Shown in pieces: positions 1-8,984 of a stretch of 56,938 nucleotides of DNA. The position numbers were made by a program, and so were the translations under genes. Within the stretch, counting starts at the first letter, position 1; every line of letters starts with the position of its first letter. Source of the DNA: Flavobacteriaceae bacterium (GTDB lineage: Bacteria; Bacteroidota; Bacteroidia; Flavobacteriales; Flavobacteriaceae). The stretch is taken from the NCBI GenBank assembly GCA_030829155.1, contig JAURBD010000001.1, positions 1-56,938 on the forward strand, read 5' to 3'. The notes under the pieces were generated by a model, which saw nothing but the letters and a program-made list of their open reading frames with translations, was not told where the DNA came from and ran no database searches.

Positions 1-1025
1 AAATAAGCAAAGTCAGGTAAATTATGAATACGAACCCATTTCACTGGTTCTGTAACTCCTGTATATTCTTGATTTTCTTCATCCCAACCTACTGCAGCAT
101 ACAACTTTTTGATTTCTTTTGTGTAGAAATCTTTGGTGTATCCATTTTCTGGATCTTCTTCCCCATTATATTCTGCTATGTTCTGGTGGCAGTTCATACA
201 AACATTTAAAGATGGGATCCCAGAATGCTTGGATACTCGAGCAGATGAGTGACAATACTTACACTCTATTTCGTTGGCTCCCGGATGAATTTTATGAGAA
301 TAATGAATTGGTTGAACGGGCATATATCCTTGGTCAACTCCTACTTGCATTAGATATCCATATGCAAAATAAGCACTCGACAGAAGTAAAAATATTACGG
401 AAATCAATACCAAGAAGTGATTTTTTGCGAAGGCATCCCAAAGAGGTCTTCTTGGCTCTTTAGCTTCTTTGATCACTAATTCTACTCCGCTAGCTAAGGC
501 AATTCTTTTTAAGGTTTTGTTTACAAGAATTAACATAACCAATAGGATTGCAAAAACCAATACAAGAGCAGTAAGTATTAGGTCGTTCGAAACTCCACTT
601 GATGCAACTGCATTTGTGCTTGCTTGAACTTCTCCTGGTGGAGGTGGCGGAGGAGTATAGTCTGTATAGGCAATGATATTATCAATGTCTGCATTAGAAA
701 GTTGAGGAAATGCAGTCATTACAGATTTGTTATATTCTTCCCATATGGCTATGGCTTGAGCATCTCCAGATTTTATCATTGCAGAGCTATTTTTAATCCA
801 AGTATATAGCCATTCTCTATCATACTTGGAGGAAACTCCTTTTAACGCAGGACCTACAGCTTTTTTCTTGAGTTTGTGACATGCTGCACAATTTGCATTG
901 AATAATTTTTTCCCTGCAGCGGGGTCACTCTCTTGTGCAAATAATTGCGGCATAGTGAACATTGCAACTACTGTTAACGCGATGAATTTACCGGTGAAAA
1001 GAGCGTAAAGGTTTGACTTCCTCAT
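1..1025 (-). CDS. actA: ActA, multiheme c-type cytochrome subunit of alternative complex III (C-terminus outside window)
   Basis: My reading of the minus strand gives an uninterrupted frame of 341 codons from ATG at 1025 to the window edge. A signal peptide (about residues 1-30, ending LFAQ) is followed by a monoheme cytochrome c domain with CAACH at 46-50. Then come a proline-rich linker near 124-130, membrane segments near 148-168 and 203-223, and a multiheme domain with CKYCH (255-259) and CMNCH (276-280). More hemes are expected beyond the edge. This N-terminal cytochrome fused to a cytochrome c7-like part is the flavobacterial ActA form, which takes electrons from quinol oxidation toward the terminal oxidase. 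ActB and ActC would follow to the left. Frame and motifs are seen; complex membership is family knowledge. Confidence 0.88.
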   Translation of the reverse strand, partial: MRKSNLYALFTGKFIALTVVAMFTMPQLFAQESDPAAGKKLFNANCAACHKLKKKAVGPALKGVSSKYDREWLYTWIKNSSAMIKSGDAQAIAIWEEYNKSVMTAFPQLSNADIDNIIAYTDYTPPPPPPGEVQASTNAVASSGVSNDLILTALVLVFAILLVMLILVNKTLKRIALASGVELVIKEAKEPRRPLWDAFAKNHFLVLISVIFLLLSSAYFAYGYLMQVGVDQGYMPVQPIHYSHKIHPGANEIECKYCHSSARVSKHSGIPSLNVCMNCHQNIAEYNGEEDPENGYTKDFYTKEIKKLYAAVGWDEENQEYTGVTEPVKWVRIHNLPDFAY

Positions 1026-1078
1026 GCTTATGTGTAAAATTTGATGATGATCAACTTATTTCTATACTTTATTTAGTG

Positions 1079-1086
1079 CAAAAATA
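1079..1086 (-). promoter_or_regulatory. Predicted Bacteroidota -7 box for actA
   Basis: The minus strand reads TATTTTTG, an exact TAnnTTTG match, about 53 bases before the actA ATG. No convincing TTG -33 element was found at the usual spacing. Confidence 0.45.
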
Positions 1087-1210
1087 AGACATAGACTTCG
1101 TTTGTTAAAAGGTTATTACTTGCACTTCTCTAATTTATACTCAATCTAAATAGTTTGTTAATTTCACTTAACTTTTCCAAACAAATGATAGATTTTTATT
1201 TCTTTGTGTT

Positions 1211-1600
1211 ATGAGAAAAAATAAATATGCTGCTTTATTGTCATTAATGCTTATTGGAGGGTTTACCTCAAAAGTTTTTGGGCAAAGCAAACCGGTTGTG
1301 ATTAATCAGGATACAAAAATAGAACGTATGGTTGAAATCAAGAAAAAAATTGATTCTGAACGTTATAATGCACAATATTATGCCATACAATTATATTATG
1401 GGAATCATACTGCAGCCAAAAATATTGTTAGAGATTTTGAGTTAAATTTTCCTGACACTGAAACCTCTTTGATTTTCGAAACTCCAAATTATAAAGTACG
1501 TGTTGGAAGATTTAAAGATATCATTAAAGCAAACATCATGCTCGAGGAGATTAAAAAGACTTATCCAGGTGCATTTTTACTTGAGCCTAATAATTTATAG
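1211..1600 (+). CDS. SPOR domain-containing secreted protein
   Basis: 129 residues with an N-terminal signal peptide (MRKNKYAALLSLMLIGGF, cleavage likely after FGQ). The C-terminal half (about residues 50-129, starting YNAQYYAIQLYYGN) has SPOR features: an alternating hydrophobic strand, a helix, and a VRVGRFKD strand before the last helix. SPOR domains bind denuded peptidoglycan glycans at division sites. It diverges from actA and its last 6 bases overlap the tail of convergent infB. A near-consensus -7 box (TTTCTTTG, 1199-1206) lies only four bases before the ATG, suggesting a leaderless or very short leader. The exact role is unknown. Confidence 0.8.
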   Translation: MRKNKYAALLSLMLIGGFTSKVFGQSKPVVINQDTKIERMVEIKKKIDSERYNAQYYAIQLYYGNHTAAKNIVRDFELNFPDTETSLIFETPNYKVRVGRFKDIIKANIMLEEIKKTYPGAFLLEPNNL

Positions 1601-4375
1601 AGTTTTCTTTACGGCCACTTCCTGGTAGAACTCAATCATATCCTCAACTTGAATGTCATTGTAATTCTTGATTTGAAGTCCACAATCATATCCTTTAGCT
1701 ACTTCCTTAACATCATCCTTGAAGCGTTTTAGGGAACTCAAAACTCCTGAGTACTGAACTACTCCTTCTCGAATAACTCGAATATTTGAATTGCGGTAAA
1801 TTTTACCTGTTGTAACCATACAACCAGCAATGGTACCTACCTTGGATATTTTGAAGGTTTCTCGAATTTCTGCATTCCCTGTAACTTCTTCTTTCATTTC
1901 GGGAGAAAGCAAACCTTCCATTGCATCTTTCACATCGTTAATTGCATCATAAATAATTGAGTAGGAACGAATGTCTATTTCTTCTTTTTCAGCAAGCATT
2001 CTAGCATTACCCATTGGACGAACATTAAATCCAATAACAATTGCATCAGAGGCAGATGCTAATAAAACATCGGATTCTGTGATTGCCCCAACACCTTTAT
2101 GAATAATATTTACCTGAATTTCCTCGGTAGATAATTTTTGAAGAGAATCTGTTAATGCTTCTACAGAACCATCAACATCTCCTTTTAAAATCATATTGAG
2201 TTCTTTGAAGTCGCCAAGAGCAATTCTTCTACCTATTTCATCTAAGGTAATATGACGTTGAGTACGAACATTTTGTTCTCGTAACAGTTGTGTTCTTTTA
2301 GCTGCAATTTGTTTTGCTTCCCTTTCGTCTTCAAGTACATTGAAGTTATCTCCTGCTTGTGGAGCTCCATCTAAACCTAAAATAGATACGGGGGTTGATG
2401 GTGGAGCTAATTCAATTGTTTTTCCTCTTTCATCAAACATGGCTTTTACCTTTCCACTGTGCTTTCCTGCCAGAAGATAATCACCAACTTTCAACGTACC
2501 TGTTTGGACCAGTATTGTAGAAACGTATCCACGTCCTTTATCTAAATAAGCCTCAACTACTGTTCCTTTGGATTTTCGATTTGGATTTGCTTTCAATTCT
2601 AATAACTCGGCTTCCAATAATACTTTTTCTAGCAGTTCTTTTATACCGGTACCCTTAAGGGCAGAGATGTCTTGAGATTGAACTTTACCTCCCCAATCCT
2701 CTACCATAAGATTCATTTGAGCAAGTGCTCCTTTAATCTTTTCAGGGTCTGAGGTCTCTTTATCGACTTTGTTTATCGCAAAAATTATTGGAACACCAGC
2801 TGCCTGAGCATGACTTATTGCTTCTTTGGTCTGTGGCATAATATCATCATCTGCTGCAATTACAATTATAGCAATGTCGGTTACTTGGGCACCACGAGCA
2901 CGCATAGCAGTAAATGCTTCATGACCCGGAGTATCTAAAAATGTTATTTTTAGTTTGTTTTTGAGAACTACAGAATATGCGCCAATGTGTTGTGTTATTC
3001 CTCCTGACTCACCAGCAATTACATTTTCACTTCGTATGTAGTCTAGTAAAGATGTTTTACCATGGTCAACATGACCCATTACGGTAACAATTGGTGCACG
3101 AGGTTCTAAGTCTGCTGAATCCTCTACTTCTTCTTCAGTAAAACTCTCTTCAAGATCACTCTTGACAAAATCTACTTCAAAACCAAACTCCTCAGCAACA
3201 ATGCTCAAGGTCTCTGCATCAAGTCGTTGATTCATGGTTACCATGATCCCAAGAGACATACAAGCGGAGATGATTTCGGTCCCACTAACTTCCATTAAAG
3301 TAGCAACGTCGCCCACAGTGATGAATTCGGTTACTTTTATGATCTTACTTTCTGCTTCGAGCTGAGCTAATTCTTCTTCTGTCTTTTGACGGTGTTGAAC
3401 ACGCTTATCTCTTCGGTATTTTGCTCCTTTTGATTTATTTGACTTCCCTTGAAGTTTTTCAAGAGTCTCTCTAATCTGCTTTTGCACCTCTTCTTCAGTT
3501 GGCTCTACCTTTGGTAAAACTGCTGGGCGATTTGGCCTTTTTTGTTGACCGGTACCTCTTCTATTATTTTGAGATGTTGAAGCTCCAGGCTTAGGACTAG
3601 CGGGCTCTTTGCTTATTCTTTTACGTTTTTTCTTGCGAGCATCTTCAACACTTTTTTCTTTCTTATTGAAAGAATCTAGATCAATGACCACTCCTGTTTT
3701 CTTTGGCCCTGATAATTTTGCATAGTTAGTTGCTATGGTACTGTCTCCTTCTAGAGGTGTTTCTTCTTCATTAGACCCTGACGAGGAGTCTTCCTTAGAG
3801 GGAGTTTCTGTTTTTTCTACAACAGATTTAGAAGATTCTTTTCCAGTTTCCTTAGCTACAATTTCCTTACCCGAATTATCTCCCTTTTGGGGAGTTGTCT
3901 TTTTCAAAGTAGGTTGATTGATTTCCTCTTTTGATTTGGGTGTTTCTTTTTTAGCAACTTTTTCTTGATCATCAGAAGGAAAAGAAACTTTTGGAGCTCC
4001 AACTTTTGTTGTGTTTAAATCAATTTTACCAAGAGACTTGGGCCGGTTTAAGTTTGCTGTTGCACGAATGACCTCTTGCTTTTCTAGGCGCTCTTTTTCA
4101 CGTTGTTGTTTTTCAAGCTCTAATTTTTCTTGTTGTAAACGCTGGGCCTCTTTTTCTTTTCGTTTTTCCTCACTAATTTCGGCAGAAGCATCTTTCTTGG
4201 ATTTATCATTTGCAAATTCATCCAACAATACCTTATAAACCTCTTGAGATATTTTGGTTGTAGGCCGAGCCTCTACATCATGACCCATCTGAGAAAGATG
4301 TTCAACGGCTCTATCCAGAGAAATATTGAATTCTCTCAAGACTTTGTTTAATCGTATTGTCGGTTGATCTGGCAT
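1595..4375 (-). CDS. infB: Translation initiation factor IF-2
   Basis: 926 residues. It delivers formyl-Met-tRNA to the 30S subunit and promotes subunit joining. An IF2 N-terminal helical domain (about 1-60) precedes a long charged Lys/Glu-rich linker (about 60-340). A second IF2_N-like part leads to the G domain with GHVDHGKT (434-441), DTPGHEA (481-487) and NKVD (535-538), then the EF-Tu-like domain 2, the IF2 middle domain and the C-terminal fMet-tRNA binding domain. It is third in the rimP-nusA-infB operon, 47 bases after nusA. The stop overlaps the end of the convergent SPOR gene. Length and motif order fit flavobacterial IF-2. Confidence 0.98.
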   Translation of the reverse strand: MPDQPTIRLNKVLREFNISLDRAVEHLSQMGHDVEARPTTKISQEVYKVLLDEFANDKSKKDASAEISEEKRKEKEAQRLQQEKLELEKQQREKERLEKQEVIRATANLNRPKSLGKIDLNTTKVGAPKVSFPSDDQEKVAKKETPKSKEEINQPTLKKTTPQKGDNSGKEIVAKETGKESSKSVVEKTETPSKEDSSSGSNEEETPLEGDSTIATNYAKLSGPKKTGVVIDLDSFNKKEKSVEDARKKKRKRISKEPASPKPGASTSQNNRRGTGQQKRPNRPAVLPKVEPTEEEVQKQIRETLEKLQGKSNKSKGAKYRRDKRVQHRQKTEEELAQLEAESKIIKVTEFITVGDVATLMEVSGTEIISACMSLGIMVTMNQRLDAETLSIVAEEFGFEVDFVKSDLEESFTEEEVEDSADLEPRAPIVTVMGHVDHGKTSLLDYIRSENVIAGESGGITQHIGAYSVVLKNKLKITFLDTPGHEAFTAMRARGAQVTDIAIIVIAADDDIMPQTKEAISHAQAAGVPIIFAINKVDKETSDPEKIKGALAQMNLMVEDWGGKVQSQDISALKGTGIKELLEKVLLEAELLELKANPNRKSKGTVVEAYLDKGRGYVSTILVQTGTLKVGDYLLAGKHSGKVKAMFDERGKTIELAPPSTPVSILGLDGAPQAGDNFNVLEDEREAKQIAAKRTQLLREQNVRTQRHITLDEIGRRIALGDFKELNMILKGDVDGSVEALTDSLQKLSTEEIQVNIIHKGVGAITESDVLLASASDAIVIGFNVRPMGNARMLAEKEEIDIRSYSIIYDAINDVKDAMEGLLSPEMKEEVTGNAEIRETFKISKVGTIAGCMVTTGKIYRNSNIRVIREGVVQYSGVLSSLKRFKDDVKEVAKGYDCGLQIKNYNDIQVEDMIEFYQEVAVKKTL

Positions 4376-4422
4376 ACTTATTTTTTCTTCTATTCAAAAA
4401 TATGGAATTAAAATGCTTAAAA

Positions 4423-5655
4423 CTAATCTTCGAATTCCTCTTTTAATATTTTAAAAACTTCTAGTATCGTTTCTTCTTCCAAATCAGTGCGTTTTGCTAG
4501 ATCAGAAACTTCTAATTCTAGAATGCTTTTTGCAGTGTCTAAACCTACTTTCTTGAATTCGTCAATAATCCAAGACTCGATTTCATCCGTAAACTCAGTT
4601 AATTCAACATCTTCTTCCGCACCTTCACGGTAAACATCAATTTCAAATCCTGTCAATTGACCTGCAAGACGTATGTTATGACCACCCTTTCCTATTGCTT
4701 TGGACACTTCTTCTGGATTTAAAAAAACCTGAACACGCTTTGTTTCTTCATTAATTTTTAATGAATTAACCTTTGCTGGAGAAAGGGAACGTGTTATGAA
4801 AAGTTGAAGGTTATTTGTGAAATTAATTACATCAATATTTTCGTTTCCTAACTCCCGAACAATTCCATGAATACGTGATCCTTTCATTCCAACACATGCT
4901 CCTACTGGATCAATCCGATCGTCATAGGAGTCAACAGCAACTTTTGCTTTTTCACCTGGAATTCTTACTGCTTTCTTTATTGTAATTAATCCATCAAAAA
5001 CTTCAGGAATTTCTTGTTCAAAAAGCTTCTCTAAAAATTTAGGAGATGTTCTTGAAAGAATAATCCTCGGTTTATTTCCTCTTAATTCAACAGATTCAAT
5101 AATTCCACGAACATTATCACCTTTACGATAAAAATCTGCTGGAATTTGTCGATCCTTTGGAAGGATGAGTTCATTTCCGTCATCATCCAAAAGAATAACC
5201 TCTCTACTTCTTATGTGATGAACTTCAGCTGTATATAAATCTCCTTCAAGATCTTTGAATTGTTTGAAAATGTTGTTGCTGTCGTGTTCAAATATCTTAG
5301 CAATCAAGTTTTGACGTAAAGATAAAATTGATCTTCGACCCAAATCGATTAGCTTCACTTCTTCGGAAACATCTTCCCCAACTTCAAAATCAGGTTCAAT
5401 TTTCTGAGCATGTGTTAATTCAATTTCTTGATTTGGATCCTCTACCGCCCCATCAGCCACAACAACACGGTTTCTCCAAATTTCTAAATCTCCTTTATCG
5501 GGGTTGATGATGATATCAAAATTATCATCCGAACCAAACTTACGTTTTAGCGTGTTTCTGAAAACTTCTTCCAAAATAACCATGAGGGTTACTCTGTCTA
5601 TTAATTTTTCATCCTTAAATTCAGAAAAGGAATCAATAAGTGCTAAATTTTCCAT
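4423..5655 (-). CDS. nusA: Transcription termination/antitermination factor NusA
   Basis: 410 residues. NusA binds RNA polymerase and nascent RNA and modulates pausing, termination and rRNA antitermination. The order is an N-terminal RNAP-binding domain (from residue 1, starting MENLALIDSFSEFKDEK), an S1 domain (about 135-200, with LEGDLYTAEVHHIRSREV), and two KH domains. One KH contains VGMKGSRIHGIVRELG and the other GKGGHNIRLAGQ with its GxxG loop. A short acidic C-terminal helical tail replaces the repeats seen in proteobacteria. The gene lies 15 bases after rimP and 47 bases before infB, the conserved arrangement. Confidence 0.97.
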   Translation of the reverse strand: MENLALIDSFSEFKDEKLIDRVTLMVILEEVFRNTLKRKFGSDDNFDIIINPDKGDLEIWRNRVVVADGAVEDPNQEIELTHAQKIEPDFEVGEDVSEEVKLIDLGRRSILSLRQNLIAKIFEHDSNNIFKQFKDLEGDLYTAEVHHIRSREVILLDDDGNELILPKDRQIPADFYRKGDNVRGIIESVELRGNKPRIILSRTSPKFLEKLFEQEIPEVFDGLITIKKAVRIPGEKAKVAVDSYDDRIDPVGACVGMKGSRIHGIVRELGNENIDVINFTNNLQLFITRSLSPAKVNSLKINEETKRVQVFLNPEEVSKAIGKGGHNIRLAGQLTGFEIDVYREGAEEDVELTEFTDEIESWIIDEFKKVGLDTAKSILELEVSDLAKRTDLEEETILEVFKILKEEFED

Positions 5656-5670
5656 TTTGTTATTGCTAAA

Positions 5671-6135
5671 TTATTTAATAATCACTTTCGCTTTTTTAAT
5701 TGATGTAAATGCCAATTTTTTTGTTTTTGTTACGGTAACCTTGCCTTTTCCTACAGGCTTGGGCTCTCTAGCTTTCCACTCCAAAGTAATACCTTCTTGG
5801 TTTGCTTTAGACAAATTTCCTTTAAAAATCTGGTCATCGAGATTGATTACTTCTAAAGTTCTTCCTATGTTTTTGATGTACTGCCTTGGTATTGCTAAAG
5901 CAGAACCTACTCCTACCGAACTTACCTCCAAAGAAAAATTGTGTTCTTCTCGATCAATATTATGTTCTATTTGTCGACTAACTGCTATGCAGGATTCCAG
6001 TGTAACTCCTTCATCACCGTCCAATAAAACAACTATATTATTGTCAGGACCGATTTTTAAATCTATCAAAAATAAACTTGGATTTCTATCCAAGGCTACT
6101 TGTAAAAGTCCTGCTACTGTCTTTTTAAAATTCAT
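5671..6135 (-). CDS. rimP: Ribosome maturation factor RimP
   Basis: 154 residues. RimP assists 30S subunit maturation. The N-terminal part carries the family pattern VVLLDGDEGVTLESCIAVSR followed by EHNFSLEVSSVGVGSAL, matching the usual 'D...GVTLEDC...S..IE' and 'Y.LEVSSPG' stretches. The C-terminal part is the SH3-like fold (KGNLSKANQEGITLEW). It is first in the rimP-nusA-infB operon, and the position upstream of nusA supports the call. Confidence 0.95.
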   Translation of the reverse strand: MNFKKTVAGLLQVALDRNPSLFLIDLKIGPDNNIVVLLDGDEGVTLESCIAVSRQIEHNIDREEHNFSLEVSSVGVGSALAIPRQYIKNIGRTLEVINLDDQIFKGNLSKANQEGITLEWKAREPKPVGKGKVTVTKTKKLAFTSIKKAKVIIK

Positions 6136-6527
6136 TATAAAAAAAAGGGGACTTAAAGCCTCCTTAGTTGTATTTACTCAAAAATCCATGCAAATATAAT
6201 TATTTTATATTAATTAAGTGCCCTTTTATTCGAGAAAAATAATTCAAGATTATCCAAAGGAATTCAAATTAACTTCTACACTTTGGTGTGACTTCTCTAA
6301 TAAATTATTAGTTTGATTTGAAAGTAAAAAATTTAATGGATGTTTGTTGTTCTTAGGAAATTCTTACTGAAAAAAAATCAAAGAGTTTTCTAATTTAAAT
6401 TTGACCAAGTCTAATTGAACTTTTAATACCTTATAATTTTACAAAAACTTAATAAATTTTTTAAAATAAGTGTTTTAAGAATTTTATTTAAAAAAGTGTA
6501 CTTTTAGTGAAATCATAATTAATTATC
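6136..6527. other. Intergenic region between divergent rimP and the beta-helix gene
   Basis: 392 bases with no supported gene on either strand and no recognisable gene remnant. It should hold the rimP promoter (see 6191-6198). On the plus strand, TACTTTTA at 6499-6506 is one mismatch from the TAnnTTTG box and lies about 20 bases before the next start codon. The centre is very AT-rich and otherwise featureless. Confidence 0.6.
6191..6198 (-). promoter_or_regulatory. Predicted -7 box for the rimP-nusA-infB operon
   Basis: The minus strand reads TATATTTG, an exact TAnnTTTG match, about 55 bases upstream of the rimP ATG. A clear -33 TTG is not visible. Confidence 0.45.
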
Positions 6528-7796
6528 ATGAAAAAAATAATTCTACTACTGATTGGAATTCTTCTTTTAATTGTTCTTTATGAGGTATTTAATAATGATA
6601 TGCCTGAGTACAACCCTGAACGATCTTATGTTGACTTAGAAGAAGAAATACTAGAAGCATTTATCCTTGCTAAAGACAGTGCTACGATTGAACTTCCAGA
6701 AGGACATTTTTTATTTTCTCAAGCATTGAGCATTGACAGAAAAAATCATATTACTATCAAGGGGAAAGGAATAGACAAAACCATACTTTCATTCAAAGGG
6801 CAGACAAAAGGAGCTGAAGGGGTTTTGGTTACAAACTGCACTAATTTCACCATTGAAGATCTAACCATCGAAGATGCTGCAGGGGACAATCTGAAAATCA
6901 GCGAATCGGATTATGTTACAATTCGCAACATAAGATCTGCGTGGACAGGTAAAGTATCAACCCAAAATGGTGCCTATGGAATTTATCCTGTGTTGACAAC
7001 TAACCTTTTGATTGAAGGCTGCGAAGCCATCGGAGCTTCGGATGCAGGAATCTATGTCGGCCAATCCAAAAATGTCGTTATTCGAAACAATAAAGCATTT
7101 TATAATGTTGCAGGGATTGAAAGTGAAAATAGTACAGAGGTGAAAATTTATAACAACAACATCTATGAAAATACCGGAGGGTTATTGATTTTTAACCTCC
7201 CAAAACTTATCGTTTATGGGGGAAAAATACAGGCATACAACAATAGAATTTACAACAATAATCTAAAGAATTTTGGTGTTAAAGGCTCTATTGTTAGTGA
7301 AGTACCTAAAGGGACTGGAGCAATTATCATGGCTACACAAGAAGTGAATTTTCACGATAATACAGTCGAAGACCACGCGACTTCGAATCTTTCCATTGTG
7401 AGTTATTTAGTATTTGCTGCCACTGAAGATCCTGAAGCAAAAGTTGATTCATCTATTCAAGATCGAGACATTCGAGCTGTAGAATCTGATTATGAGTCGG
7501 ATTCCAAATACAATGCATATCCTGGAAAATTGTCGATTAGCAACAACACATTTAAGAATAAGTTTTGGTTTCCTACTCTTAGTAATGAATACGGTTGGTT
7601 GATGCTATTCAAAAACAAAATGAAAATCCCTGATATTGCTTATGATGGAATTCTTCCGGAGGGAGCAAATCTCCAGGATAGTGAACATAAAATTTGCTTA
7701 AGAGATAATGGAGCATTGAATTTTGTTTTTATGGATGCTGCGAATGACTTTGAAAATTTCTCTAACGAAGTTTCGCCTTATTTGTGTATACTCTAA
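6528..7796 (+). CDS. Parallel beta-helix repeat protein (TIGR03805-like)
   Basis: 422 residues. An N-terminal hydrophobic segment (MKKIILLLIGILLLIVLYEV) acts as signal or membrane anchor; no lipobox cysteine is present. From about residue 40 the protein is a right-handed parallel beta-helix with repeats such as NHITIKGKGIDKTILSF, TNFTIEDLTIEDAAGD, SDYVTIRNIRSAW, KNVVIRNNKAFYN and TEVKIYNNNIYENT. This is the layout of TIGR03805 proteins, which to my recollection occur beside the diheme family encoded by the next gene; that gene starts 12 bases downstream. Such folds often bind or cleave polysaccharide, but no catalytic residues can be assigned. Cell-envelope location is inferred. Confidence 0.8.
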   Translation: MKKIILLLIGILLLIVLYEVFNNDMPEYNPERSYVDLEEEILEAFILAKDSATIELPEGHFLFSQALSIDRKNHITIKGKGIDKTILSFKGQTKGAEGVLVTNCTNFTIEDLTIEDAAGDNLKISESDYVTIRNIRSAWTGKVSTQNGAYGIYPVLTTNLLIEGCEAIGASDAGIYVGQSKNVVIRNNKAFYNVAGIESENSTEVKIYNNNIYENTGGLLIFNLPKLIVYGGKIQAYNNRIYNNNLKNFGVKGSIVSEVPKGTGAIIMATQEVNFHDNTVEDHATSNLSIVSYLVFAATEDPEAKVDSSIQDRDIRAVESDYESDSKYNAYPGKLSISNNTFKNKFWFPTLSNEYGWLMLFKNKMKIPDIAYDGILPEGANLQDSEHKICLRDNGALNFVFMDAANDFENFSNEVSPYLCIL

Positions 7797-7808
7797 TATT
7801 TTTCGCAG

Positions 7809-8912
7809 ATGCAATACTATCGCTTAGTACAAATTATTTTAATTTTTTCTGCTTGTCTATCTTGTCAAGATGGAAAAGAAAAAAAAATTCCTCCCAAGGC
7901 TAAAAGAATAGCATCTTTTAAATCACTAATTAAGAAAGAAACCCGAGAAAAAGAACTATTATCGGAATATGGGTTTTTCAAATTCCCTTTAGCAAACTTG
8001 AATCCAACCGATAATGTTATCCTATATGATCTCAACACACCTCTTTTTTCTGATTATGCCTTCAAAAAACGTTTTGTTTATGTGCCTAATTCCACCAATA
8101 TCGGTTACAAAAACAAAGGAGTTCTGAACTTTAAAAACGGGAGTGTTTTAATCAAAAATTTTTTTTATCCTGAAGATTTCAGAAAACCCAATAAGGAAAA
8201 AAGGATTATTGAAACCCGACTTTTAGTCAAAGAAAATGATAGTTGGAAACCGCTCAATTATGTCTGGAACTCAGAACAAACCGATGCCATTCTGAATTAT
8301 GTTGGGAAAGAAGAACAAGTACGTTGGATCGATAATAAGGGTAATAAAAGAACCACTTCCTATACAGTTCCCAATCTAAATCAATGTAAAAATTGTCATG
8401 CAAAAGGGAAAAATATAACACCCATTGGACCTACAGCTGCTCAATGGAATAAATCCTATGCACTATCACTTACAAATAAAAATCAATTGGATTACTTTAA
8501 TGAAATAGGAATGCTAGAAAAAGTTGTTGAACCTTCATTACGCCCAAAAATGCCAGTTTGGAATGATGCTCTACTACCTATCGATCATCGTGCCAAAGCC
8601 TATTTAGATGTGAATTGCGCTCATTGTCATAGCCTTGAAGGAAGTGCAAAAAATTCTGGATTATACCTGAGTTACACCCAACAAAACTCTAGAAAACGAG
8701 GAGTATTCAAACCCCCTGTTGCTGCAGGAAAAGGTTCTGGAAATTTAATCTATGATATTGTCCCAGGTCATCCCGAAGAATCCATCCTAATTTATCGGAT
8801 GAAAAGTAATGACCCGTCTATTCGTATGCCTGAAATTGGTCGCTCTACTGTGCACAAAGAAGGTATTGATTTATTGGAAGAGTACATTGTAACACTTGCC
8901 AAAAGCAAATAA
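7809..8912 (+). CDS. SO2930-type diheme c-type cytochrome lipoprotein (TIGR03806-like)
   Basis: 367 residues with a lipoprotein-type signal (IFSACLSCQDG, acceptor Cys16 or Cys19). Two heme-binding motifs are seen: CKNCH (193-197) and CAHCH (270-274). The C-terminal region has IVPGHPEESILIYRM and a later MPEIG, where Met340 could be a distal heme ligand. The family pairs with beta-helix proteins like the one just upstream, so the two probably form an exported redox/binding unit. No substrate is known. The 12-base gap implies co-transcription. A periplasmic or outer-membrane lipid anchor is inferred from the signal. Confidence 0.82.
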   Translation: MQYYRLVQIILIFSACLSCQDGKEKKIPPKAKRIASFKSLIKKETREKELLSEYGFFKFPLANLNPTDNVILYDLNTPLFSDYAFKKRFVYVPNSTNIGYKNKGVLNFKNGSVLIKNFFYPEDFRKPNKEKRIIETRLLVKENDSWKPLNYVWNSEQTDAILNYVGKEEQVRWIDNKGNKRTTSYTVPNLNQCKNCHAKGKNITPIGPTAAQWNKSYALSLTNKNQLDYFNEIGMLEKVVEPSLRPKMPVWNDALLPIDHRAKAYLDVNCAHCHSLEGSAKNSGLYLSYTQQNSRKRGVFKPPVAAGKGSGNLIYDIVPGHPEESILIYRMKSNDPSIRMPEIGRSTVHKEGIDLLEEYIVTLAKSK

Positions 8913-8950
8913 AATTATTTGTTGCTGTGAAGTATGTCTTCATTTTGATT

Positions 8951-8958
8951 TATCTTTG
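8951..8958 (+). promoter_or_regulatory. Predicted -7 box for the VWA/AAA+ gene pair
   Basis: TATCTTTG is an exact TAnnTTTG match, 26 bases before the VWA-protein ATG. A TTG at 8922-8924 is 26 bases further up, slightly wider than usual spacing. Confidence 0.45.
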
Positions 8959-8984
8959 AATATTGATCTAAAAAAGGGATTCCC

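Noticed and set aside
119..463. Open frame on the plus strand over the actA region
   Set aside because: It is antisense to the actA frame, which carries heme motifs and a signal peptide.
5504..6199. A 231-codon plus-strand frame over nusA/rimP
   Set aside because: It is antisense to two well-supported genes and shows no family features.
6136..6527. Hidden gene remnant in the rimP upstream gap
   Set aside because: I read all frames and found no stretch resembling a known protein; AT-rich spacer is the simpler view.
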